DNA of 64,000 bases, taken from the NCBI GenBank assembly GCA_035652535.1, contig DASRDP010000124.1:1-64000 (forward strand), read 5' to 3'. Position numbers and translations under genes: made by a program. This DNA is from Chloroflexota bacterium. GTDB taxonomy: Bacteria > Chloroflexota > UBA6077 > SHYK01. Below the pieces are notes generated by a model, which did not search any database, was not told the origin of the DNA, and saw only the letters and a program-made list of their open reading frames with translations. Shown here in pieces: positions 16,112 through 25,354 of the stretch; positions within the stretch are counted from its first letter, which is position 1; the number at the start of each line of letters is the position of its first letter.

Positions 16112-18610
16112 CTACGCTCCCTGATTGGGCCCGTTGGCGCGAGCGCGCCGGCCCGGACGCTCCGTAGCGCTCGGATCCGTGTCTCCATTTCCGTGGCCGT
16201 TCAGCAGGGCGACGCAGGCGACCCGATCACCTGCCTTGAGGCTCATGAGGGCGACGCCCTGGGCGGACCGCCCCTGGATGCTGATGCTGGACACTGGCGT
16301 GCGGAGCACGATGCCCGAGGCGGACGTCACCATGGCTTCCTCGGTTCCGCGAACGACGCGAGCTGTGGCGATCGGCCCGCTCTTCTCGGAGACTTTCAAG
16401 GCCATGACCCCCGCCACACCGCGGTTGTGCGTCGGGTACTGGGTCAAGGGCGTGCGCTTGGCGTGGCCCGCTGCAGTGACGACGAGGAGCTGCCCGTTTG
16501 GCACCACGATGTCCATGGCGCAGACCCGATCTCCCTCGCCCAATTTCATCGAGCGCACGCCGCCCGCGCCTCGCGATCGCGCGGGCACCACTCCCTCCCG
16601 GAAGCGCGCGGCCTGACCCTGCTCCGTGACGAGAATGATCTCGGCTCCCTGGCTGATGTGCTGGACCCAGCCCAGCTCATCACCGGGTTCGAGGTCCATG
16701 GCGATGAGCCCACTCGAGCGGACGGCGCCGAACTCATCGATGGCGACCTTCTTGATCTCGCCGAGGCTGGTCGCCATCAGCAGATACTGGTTTCCGTCAA
16801 AGTCCGCGGTGCTGATCACCGCCGTGACCATCTCTCTTGGATCGATATTGATCAGGTTGATGATGGGCACGCCCTTGGCGTTTCGATCGAACTCCGGGAT
16901 CTGATGGGCTTTGAGCTGGAATACCCGCCCGCGATCCGTGAAGAACAGAATGTTGTCATGCGTGTGGGCGACGACCATGTGTCGGGGGGCGTCCTCGTCG
17001 CGGAGCATCATGCCGCGAATGCCGCGCCCGCCCCGACGTTGGGCTCGATACGTGTCTGGTGGCAATCGCTTCACGTACCCACGATTGCTCACCGTCACGA
17101 GGGTCTCAACGTTCGCGATCATGTCTTCCAGCGTGATGTTGGCGCTATCGTCCAGCGAGATTCGAGAGCGGCGCGCGTCGCCGAAGCGCTTCTTCAGGTC
17201 GAGCAGCTCTTCTCGAACCAGCGCGAGGATCTTGTCCGGGTGCGCAAGCAGATCCTCTAAATAGGCAATCCGTTGCTGGAGCTGAGCCAGCTCGTCCAGG
17301 ATCTCCTGGCGCTCGAGGGCCGCCAGGCGGCGGAGCTGCATGTCGAGCACGGCCTTGCCCTGAACCTCGGAGAGCCGGTAGCGCGTCATTAAGGTCTGCA
17401 GGGCCGCGTCCGCCGAGGGGCTCTGCCGAATCGTCCGAATCACCGCGTCGAGGTGGTCGAGGGCGATTTTGAGCCCTTCCAAGATGTGCGCGCGCGCCCG
17501 GGCGCGATCCAGCTCGTACTGGGTTCGTCGCGTCAGGACGGTGTGACGGTGCTCGAGGAAAAGCGAGAGCAGCCGTTTGAAATTGAGAACGCGCGGCTCG
17601 CCGTCCACGATGGCCAGCATGTTGATGCCATACGCGGACTGCAGGGCCGTGTGCTTATAGAGCTGCGCGAGGACTGTTTGCGGGCGGGCATCGCGCTTGA
17701 TCTCGATGACCAGGCGCATCCCCTGTCGATCCGATTCGTCGCGCATGTCGGCGATGCCGTCGATCTTGCGGTCGTGGACCAGTTCCGCGATGCGCTCCTG
17801 GAGCGCGGCCTTGTTGACCTGATAGGGGAGCTCGGTGACCACAATCTGCCACCGACCGCTTCGCGGCTCCTCCACGGTCGCCTTGGCCCGAATGACCACG
17901 CGCCCATGTCCGGTCGCGTACGCGGCGCGCAAGTCTTCTCTCCCGACGAGGATACCTCCTGTCGGGAAGTCCGGGCCGGGCACGATGCGCAGCAGATCCT
18001 CGATCGTTGCATTCGGGTTGTCGATAAGGAGGACCATCGCATCGACGACTTCGCTGAGATTGTGGGGTGGAATCGTCGTCGCCATGCCGACCGCGATGCC
18101 CGCGGATCCGTTGCAGATTAGGTTCGGAAAGCGGCTTGGGAGCACCACTGGCTCCTGGCGCGTGTTCTCGTAGTTCGGCTGCCAATCGACTGTGTCCTGG
18201 TCGATGTCGGCAAGCATCTCCATGGCGATGGGGGTGAGCCGCGCTTCGGTGTATCGCATCGCCGCGGGCGGGTCATTGTCGATCGAGCCGAAGTTGCCCT
18301 GCCCGTCGACGAGCGGGTATCGCATGTTGAAGTCTTGCGCCATTCGGACGAGGGTCGGATAAATAACGGCTTCCCCGTGCGGATGGTAGTTGCCGGAGGT
18401 ATCGCCGCAGATCTTCGCGCACTTGCGATGGGAGCGGTTGGGAGCCAGGTTAAGATCGTGCATCGCCACCAGGACGCGACGTTGAGACGGCTTGAGCCCG
18501 TCGCGCACGTCTGGCAGCGCGCGCGCGATGATGACGCTCATCGCGTAGTCGAGATACGAGCTTCGCATCTCCTCTTCGATCTTCACTGGTCGGACGTTCC
18601 CTGGCTCCAT
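16112..18610 (-). CDS. gyrA: DNA gyrase subunit A
   Basis: The 832-residue protein starts at ATG 18610 with GAGGAG upstream. The breakage-reunion domain is complete: SYLDYAMSVIIARALPDVRDG, catalytic Tyr120 in AAMRYTEARL, and the C-terminal beta-pinwheel with the GyrA box RRGGRGI. Function is ATP-dependent negative supercoiling with GyrB, which is not in the window. In the quinolone-determining region the sequence is HPHGEAVIYPT: Ala81 stands where E. coli has Ser83 and Pro85 where it has Asp87. The GyrA box argues for gyrase and against ParC. The C-terminal tail (about 25 residues, Arg/Gly/Asn-rich) is disordered. The gene converges with the ParA-like gene 54 bases away. Confidence 0.96.
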   Translation of the reverse strand: MEPGNVRPVKIEEEMRSSYLDYAMSVIIARALPDVRDGLKPSQRRVLVAMHDLNLAPNRSHRKCAKICGDTSGNYHPHGEAVIYPTLVRMAQDFNMRYPLVDGQGNFGSIDNDPPAAMRYTEARLTPIAMEMLADIDQDTVDWQPNYENTRQEPVVLPSRFPNLICNGSAGIAVGMATTIPPHNLSEVVDAMVLLIDNPNATIEDLLRIVPGPDFPTGGILVGREDLRAAYATGHGRVVIRAKATVEEPRSGRWQIVVTELPYQVNKAALQERIAELVHDRKIDGIADMRDESDRQGMRLVIEIKRDARPQTVLAQLYKHTALQSAYGINMLAIVDGEPRVLNFKRLLSLFLEHRHTVLTRRTQYELDRARARAHILEGLKIALDHLDAVIRTIRQSPSADAALQTLMTRYRLSEVQGKAVLDMQLRRLAALERQEILDELAQLQQRIAYLEDLLAHPDKILALVREELLDLKKRFGDARRSRISLDDSANITLEDMIANVETLVTVSNRGYVKRLPPDTYRAQRRGGRGIRGMMLRDEDAPRHMVVAHTHDNILFFTDRGRVFQLKAHQIPEFDRNAKGVPIINLINIDPREMVTAVISTADFDGNQYLLMATSLGEIKKVAIDEFGAVRSSGLIAMDLEPGDELGWVQHISQGAEIILVTEQGQAARFREGVVPARSRGAGGVRSMKLGEGDRVCAMDIVVPNGQLLVVTAAGHAKRTPLTQYPTHNRGVAGVMALKVSEKSGPIATARVVRGTEEAMVTSASGIVLRTPVSSISIQGRSAQGVALMSLKAGDRVACVALLNGHGNGDTDPSATERPGRRARANGPNQGA

Positions 18611-18765
18611 GAACAGGCTCCTCTAAAGCATGCAGCGGCGCGCTCTGTGCTCTGACCGATTGCGCCCTGAGGGACGACACACTCCGTCGCACGGGCACGA
18701 AGGTAGCGAACAATTTTACGCCATATTCGCGCTGGATCGACCGAGGGCTCCGGGCCGTGATGCCT

Positions 18766-18794
18766 TTGACACGCGCGCATCGGGTTGGTATCCT
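18766..18794 (+). promoter_or_regulatory. Vegetative promoter of the hrcA heat-shock operon
   Basis: TTGACA (18766-18771) and TATCCT (18789-18794) are separated by exactly 17 bases. Transcription would begin near 18801, right at the first arm of the CIRCE element, which is the classic placement for HrcA repression. Confidence 0.75.
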
Positions 18795-18798
18795 GTGG

Positions 18799-18825
18799 TT
18801 AGCACTGTAACGGTGAGAGTGCTAA
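18799..18825 (+). promoter_or_regulatory. CIRCE operator (HrcA binding site)
   Basis: The inverted repeat TTAGCACTG - 9 bases - GAGTGCTAA differs from the consensus TTAGCACTC-N9-GAGTGCTAA at one position. It lies between the -10 box and the hrcA start codon, which follows immediately at 18826. HrcA bound here would block transcription of hrcA-grpE-dnaK-dnaJ at normal temperature. Confidence 0.95.
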
Positions 18826-19872
18826 TTGTCTGAAGCAGCGACAGAAGAGACGCTCAGCCCGCGGCGCGGCCAGATTCTCAAGCTCGTCGTCGAAGAGTAC
18901 GTCTCGACGGCTCAACCGGTATCGTCGGACGCGCTGGTCCGGAAATATGTGCCGCGCGTGTCATCCGCGACGGTCCGAAATGAGTTGGCCGCCCTGGAGG
19001 GGTACGGGTACCTGTATCACCCGCATACGTCCTCCGGCCGCGTCCCGTCCGACAGGGGCTATCGCTACTACGTCGAGTCGCTCATGGGCGGTGCGCGTCT
19101 CGGCGAGATGGAAGCGCGGATGATCTCGCATCAGTTCCACCAGATTGAGCTGAACGTGGACGAGTGGCTTCGACTGGCGGGAGCCGTCCTGTCGAGCCAC
19201 GTGCGGAATCCGGTCATGATCTGGCCGCCAGTCTCGCGAACCAGCATCGTTCGGCACATTGATTTCGTTCCCATCGGCGTGGGCTTGGTGCTCCTCGTCG
19301 TCGTGCTGCAATCGGGAATGGTGCGCCAGCAGGTTTTGCGCTTTCCGGACGACGATACGCCCGAATCGCTTTCGGACCTCGCGAGGGAGTGGAACGCCGT
19401 GTACGTGGGCAGGTCCAGCGCGGAGATCCGACGTGTTGAGCCGCCGCACGAGCATCAACAGCTGCGCCGTTCCATCATCGCTCTGCTCGACGAGGCTGAC
19501 CGCGAGTTCATCGCCCGGAGCGGCGATGTGTACATCTCCGGCATCAGCTACATGGCGGCGCAGCCGGAATTCGAGACGCGCGATCAGTTCCGACCCGTTG
19601 TGGAGGCCCTGGAGCACCACGCGTTCTTGCCATCGCTGATGGAGCCGCTCCTCCAGTCGGATGGGGTCTACGTGGCTATCGGTCAGGAGCAGCCCATCGA
19701 ACCGCTGCGCGATTGCGCGATCATTCTTGCAACGTATGGTCGCCAGGGGGACATGCTGGGTGTCGTGGGCGTGATCGGCCCAACGCGGCTTCCGTACTGG
19801 CGAACCGTTCCGATGGTTACGTACACGGCCGGCATGCTCGACCAGCTTCTCGCATCGACGTTTCTTTCATAA
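18826..19872 (+). CDS. hrcA: Heat-inducible transcription repressor HrcA
   Basis: TTG 18826 directly follows the CIRCE arm, giving 348 residues. An N-terminal winged helix (LSPRRGQILKLVVEEYVSTAQPVSS, then VSSATVRNELAALEGYGYLYHPHTSSGRVPSDRGYRYYV) is the HrcA hallmark. The GAF-like core and the C-terminal VVGVIGPTRLPY-type motif complete the protein. It represses the downstream chaperone genes through CIRCE and is itself kept active by GroE in other bacteria. The start lacks a strong Shine-Dalgarno (GTGAGAG lies within CIRCE), so operator and translation start overlap, which may add a second level of control. It is the first gene of the operon; grpE follows after 77 bases. Confidence 0.95.
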   Translation: MSEAATEETLSPRRGQILKLVVEEYVSTAQPVSSDALVRKYVPRVSSATVRNELAALEGYGYLYHPHTSSGRVPSDRGYRYYVESLMGGARLGEMEARMISHQFHQIELNVDEWLRLAGAVLSSHVRNPVMIWPPVSRTSIVRHIDFVPIGVGLVLLVVVLQSGMVRQQVLRFPDDDTPESLSDLAREWNAVYVGRSSAEIRRVEPPHEHQQLRRSIIALLDEADREFIARSGDVYISGISYMAAQPEFETRDQFRPVVEALEHHAFLPSLMEPLLQSDGVYVAIGQEQPIEPLRDCAIILATYGRQGDMLGVVGVIGPTRLPYWRTVPMVTYTAGMLDQLLASTFLS

Positions 19873-19949
19873 CGATCGAGCAATCCGGCGAGGCCTCGAC
19901 TCGAGGCAGCAAACATCCCCAGCATTCGGTGCTCTCGGAAGAGGGGTTC

Positions 19950-20534
19950 ATGGAACCAGCAAATCGACACGACGAACAGACCGAGCCTCAGGCCGAAACG
20001 CCTGAATCGGAGGCGGTCCGTCAGGAGGGGCAGGACGAGGTGCAGTCCCTGACCGTCCAGCTCCAGAACGCTCAGGCGCTGGCGGAAGAGAACCTGAAAG
20101 GGTGGCAGCGAAGCCAGGCGGACTTCGTGAACTACCGTCGGCGGACAGAGCAGGAAAAGAGCGAGCTCGTCAAGTTCGCGGAGTCTGGCCTGATCCTCGA
20201 CCTGCTCCCCGTCCTCGATGATCTGGAGCGGGCTCTCGCCGGGCTTCCTCAGGAGCTTCGCGGGCTCACGTGGATCGACGGTATTCTCTTGATCGAGCGG
20301 AAGTTCCGCTCGATCCTCGAAGCGCATGGCGTGACGCCGATTGAGGCATCGGGCAAGGAGTTCGATCCGCACGAACACGAGGCGGTGCTGCGCGACGGCG
20401 AACCCGGCGAGGCGACCGTGGTGACGGCCGAGCTGCAGCGCGGTTACCGGCTCCACGACCGAGTGCTTCGACCGTCGCTCGTCAAGGTCGGCCGTCCTTC
20501 TGAATCGGAGCCAAAGACGGAGAACCAGTCATGA
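19950..20534 (+). CDS. grpE: Nucleotide exchange factor GrpE
   Basis: ATG 19950 follows AGAGGGG. The 194-residue protein has a long acidic, Gln/Glu-rich N-terminus forming the coiled coil (VQSLTVQLQNAQALAEE), then GrpE signatures: RSQADFVNYRRRTEQEK, LLPVLDDLERAL, and the C-terminal beta domain with GVTPIEASGKEFDPHEHEAV and VTAELQRGYRLHDRVLRPSLVKV. It releases ADP from DnaK, whose gene follows 43 bases later. Length is normal. It lies in the CIRCE-controlled operon. Confidence 0.96.
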   Translation: MEPANRHDEQTEPQAETPESEAVRQEGQDEVQSLTVQLQNAQALAEENLKGWQRSQADFVNYRRRTEQEKSELVKFAESGLILDLLPVLDDLERALAGLPQELRGLTWIDGILLIERKFRSILEAHGVTPIEASGKEFDPHEHEAVLRDGEPGEATVVTAELQRGYRLHDRVLRPSLVKVGRPSESEPKTENQS

Positions 20535-20577
20535 CCGCAGTTCGTCGCCCCGCATCCTGCACGTTTTGGAGTAACGC

Positions 20578-22458
<1,881 letters not shown>

Positions 22459-22472
22459 CGCAGAAGCAGGAG

Positions 22473-23630
22473 ATGGCCAGGAGCAAGCGCGACTACTACG
22501 AGGTGCTGGGCGTTCCACGCTCCGCATCGGAAGATGACATTCGCCGGGCCTTTCGGAAGCTCGCATTCGAATACCATCCGGACCGGAATTCGAGCTCGGA
22601 TGCGGCTGATCGGTTCAAGGAGATCAGCGAAGCGTACGAGGTCCTTCAAGATTCACAGAAGCGGCAATCGTACGATCGGTTTGGTCACGCCGGCGTCGAT
22701 TCATCCTTCAATGGCGGGTTCGCCGGCGGCTTCGCCGACTTCGGTTTCGAGGACATTTTCGACACGTTCTTCGGCCGGAGCTCGGCGGGTCGTCGTCCTC
22801 GTGCGCAGCGCGGCGCGGATCTTCGCACTGACGTGAGCATCTCCTTCGAAGACGCCGTCTTTGGGACGAAGCGGGATCTGGAAATCCAAAAGCTCGAGAC
22901 GTGCAGCGCGTGCGCGGGCTCGGGGCTCGAAGCGGGAACCAAACCGGAGCGGTGCGCTCGCTGCGATGGAACCGGAGAGGTTCGCCGATCTCATCAGTCG
23001 ATCTTCGGACAGTTCGTCAACGTCAGCGTGTGCGACCGATGCGGTGGCGAGGGTCAGGTCATTAAGACGCCCTGCAGCGCGTGTCGCGGGAGCGGTCGCG
23101 TTGAGGTCGCGAAGCACATCGAGCTGACGATTCCCGCCGGAATCGACGACGGGACGCAGATTCGGCTCACCGGCGAGGGAGAGCCGCCGGATCGGCGACG
23201 TGGGGGTCGCGTTCCGGGCGATCTGTACGTCACCGTGCACGCGCCATCGCAGCAGTCGCTGGAGTGGGAGGGCTACACTCTCGTGCTTCGGCGCCAAAAC
23301 CACGACCTGGTGCTGGACATACCGGTCAACGTGGCGGATGCGACGCTGGGCGCGAGCTACACCCTCCCCGGGCTGGATGGCCCGGTTGAGATCAACGTCC
23401 CTGCGGGAACCCAGTATGGAAAGGTTTTCCGAATTAAGGGAAAGGGTGTCCCCCACCTCCGCGAGAACCGCCGCGGGGATCTTCAGGTCCGCGTGCACGT
23501 CATGGTTCCGACCGACCTCACCCGAGAGCAGAAAGATCTGTTCAAAAAGCTCGGCGAGACATTCCATAAGACGAACAATGCGAACGCGAAGAGCCTCTTC
23601 GACAAAGTGAAAGAGGCGTTTGGAGTCTAG
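22473..23630 (+). CDS. dnaJ: Chaperone protein DnaJ (type I Hsp40)
   Basis: ATG 22473 gives 385 residues; the frame is open from TTG 22455, and neither start has ideal ribosome-site spacing (GCAGGAG directly abuts the ATG). The J domain shows [22 protein letters not shown] (first part) and the HPD tripeptide in EYHPDRN. A Gly/Phe-rich linker follows ([18 protein letters not shown]), and then four zinc-binding repeats: [24 protein letters not shown] and CSACRGSG. The C-terminal beta-sandwich with the [13 protein letters not shown] and [17 protein letters not shown] stretches completes a canonical type I DnaJ. It stimulates DnaK ATPase. Confidence 0.96.
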   Translation: MARSKRDYYEVLGVPRSASEDDIRRAFRKLAFEYHPDRNSSSDAADRFKEISEAYEVLQDSQKRQSYDRFGHAGVDSSFNGGFAGGFADFGFEDIFDTFFGRSSAGRRPRAQRGADLRTDVSISFEDAVFGTKRDLEIQKLETCSACAGSGLEAGTKPERCARCDGTGEVRRSHQSIFGQFVNVSVCDRCGGEGQVIKTPCSACRGSGRVEVAKHIELTIPAGIDDGTQIRLTGEGEPPDRRRGGRVPGDLYVTVHAPSQQSLEWEGYTLVLRRQNHDLVLDIPVNVADATLGASYTLPGLDGPVEINVPAGTQYGKVFRIKGKGVPHLRENRRGDLQVRVHVMVPTDLTREQKDLFKKLGETFHKTNNANAKSLFDKVKEAFGV

Positions 23631-23636
23631 CCGAGC

Positions 23637-24563
23637 GTGAGCTGGCTCGAAATCGCGGTGGCGGCCGACGACGAGGCGGTCGAGGCTGTCGCCGAAGTCC
23701 TTCGCCAGCACGGTCACGGAATCGCGATCGAAGAGCCGTTCGTTCAGCCACGGATCGACGAGAGCCCGGAGCGCGACTTCTCGCGTCGACCGACGGTCAA
23801 GACCTACATCCCGGATGATGCGGCGGCGCCGGCTTTGCAGCGGACCATCGAAGAGGCGCTCTGGCACCTCGGGCAGATCCGCCAGGTTGAGCCGCTTCCC
23901 GTTCGACGGCTGGCGGAGGAGGACTGGGCACACGCATGGAAAGCGTATTTCCCGGTCTTGCGTATTGGGAAGCGAACAGTCGTCGTGCCGGCCTGGCGCC
24001 GCCACCGCAGGGCCCCCGGCGAGATCACCGTCCGCCTCGATCCGGGCCTGGCCTTTGGAACCGGCATGCACCCGACGACTCGGCTCTGCCTCATCCTTGC
24101 CGAGGATACCGTCGGGACGAAGACGCGCGTCCTTGACGTGGGGTGTGGCTCCGGGATCCTTTCCATCGCGGCGGCGCGCCTGGGCGCTCCGTCGGTGACG
24201 GCCATCGACGTGGATCCGGTCGCCGTGGGCGCCTCGCGCGCGACTGTTCGCCTCAATCGACTGTCGCGCCGCATCCGTGTTCTCGAGGGCGCGCCGTCGG
24301 ATCTGCTCAGCAGACGCGGCGCCGCCGGCTCGTTCGACGTCGTGCTGGCCAACATTACGGCCCGGGTCAACAGCAGCCTCGCGTCCGCGTATGCCGCGCT
24401 CCTGTCGCCAGGCGGCAGCCTGATTGCATCCGGGATACTCGCGGAGGCGCAGTCGATGGTCAGCGGTGCGTTCGCCGATGTCGGGTTCTCCGTGCACGAC
24501 GTGCGCAAGGACGGCGACTGGGTTGCCATCTTGGCTCGCGCTCCCGACGGTGCGCGGCGATAG
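23637..24563 (+). CDS. prmA: Ribosomal protein L11 methyltransferase
   Basis: GTG 23637 starts 6 bases after dnaJ, giving 308 residues. The N-terminal substrate-recognition domain (MSWLEIAVAADDEAVEAVAEVL) is followed by the ARLDPGLAFGTG-like motif (LDPGLAFGTGMHPTT), the class I SAM-binding motif LDVGCGSGILSIAAARLGA, the DVDPVAVGASRATVRLN acidic-loop region, and the NPPF-like motif as VLANITARVN, which are diagnostic of PrmA. It trimethylates ribosomal protein L11. Its place directly after dnaJ is common in several phyla. Length is normal. Confidence 0.93.
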   Translation: MSWLEIAVAADDEAVEAVAEVLRQHGHGIAIEEPFVQPRIDESPERDFSRRPTVKTYIPDDAAAPALQRTIEEALWHLGQIRQVEPLPVRRLAEEDWAHAWKAYFPVLRIGKRTVVVPAWRRHRRAPGEITVRLDPGLAFGTGMHPTTRLCLILAEDTVGTKTRVLDVGCGSGILSIAAARLGAPSVTAIDVDPVAVGASRATVRLNRLSRRIRVLEGAPSDLLSRRGAAGSFDVVLANITARVNSSLASAYAALLSPGGSLIASGILAEAQSMVSGAFADVGFSVHDVRKDGDWVAILARAPDGARR

Positions 24564-24574
24564 GGCGGTCGATC

Positions 24575-25354
24575 GTGACCTCGGTAGTGACGCTCACGAC
24601 GGATTTCGGCGTCGAGGACGCGTACGTCGCGGCGATGAAGGGCGTCCTCCTCACGCGCTGCCCGGAGGCGCGACTGGTCGATCTCTGCCACGCGGTTCCG
24701 CCGCAAGACATTCGCGCGGGTGCGCTGCGACTCGCGGCGGCCGCGCCGTACTTCCCCGCGGGCACCGTGCACCTCGTCGTGGTCGACCCGGGGGTCGGCA
24801 GCGCGCGCCGCGCGATCGCCGTCTCCGCCCACTCGCACTTCTTCGTCGGGCCGGATAATGGCGTGCTGAGTCTGGCTGCCGACTCTGGGAGCCCCGCCTG
24901 GCGAGCCGTGGAGCTGACGAACCGGGCGTACTGGCAGCCGATCGTGAGCACCACCTTTCACGGGCGCGACGTCTTCGCCCCGGTCGCCGCGCATCTCGCG
25001 TGCGGCGGACAGATCGATGATCTCGGCCCGTGGCTGGATGAAATCGAGCAGCTCCAGCTTCCCCGTGTCACGGGTGGCGTTGATGAGATCCGGGGAGTAG
25101 TCCTCGACGTCGATCGCTTCGGAAACCTCGTAACGAACATTCGATCTGCGGATCTGGGCGAGCGACCGATTCGGGACGTAACCGCCGGCTCCGCCCAGAT
25201 CATGGGCCTCAGCGACCGATACGACCCGGCCGCCCGACTCGTCGCACTCTTCAACAGCGATGGCTGGCTCGAGGTTGCGGCTCCGGGCGGCAGCGCCGCG
25301 CGGCACCTCAGGCTGGGAGTGGGTGCGCCCGTGCGCGTGCGATTCGCGGTGTGA
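24575..25354 (+). CDS. SAM hydroxide adenosyltransferase (DUF62 family)
   Basis: GTG 24575, 11 bases after prmA, gives 259 residues. DUF62 landmarks are present: VVTLTTDFGVEDAYVAAMKGV, DLCHAVPPQDIRAGALRL, VHLVVVDPGVGSARR, FFVGPDNGVLS, TTFHGRDVFAPVAA and the GVVLDVDRFGNLVTNI C-terminal barrel segment. Characterised members hydrolyse SAM to adenosine and methionine with water as nucleophile, related to fluorinase and chlorinase; the D-H-R triad cannot be verified by eye in full. It overlaps the following membrane-protein gene by 4 bases. Its role here may be SAM homeostasis, which is inference. Confidence 0.87.
   Translation: MTSVVTLTTDFGVEDAYVAAMKGVLLTRCPEARLVDLCHAVPPQDIRAGALRLAAAAPYFPAGTVHLVVVDPGVGSARRAIAVSAHSHFFVGPDNGVLSLAADSGSPAWRAVELTNRAYWQPIVSTTFHGRDVFAPVAAHLACGGQIDDLGPWLDEIEQLQLPRVTGGVDEIRGVVLDVDRFGNLVTNIRSADLGERPIRDVTAGSAQIMGLSDRYDPAARLVALFNSDGWLEVAAPGGSAARHLRLGVGAPVRVRFAV

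Noticed and set aside
22701-24497. A 598-residue minus-strand frame under dnaJ and prmA
   Set aside because: It is a mirror frame of well-recognised genes, with no ribosome site or domain.
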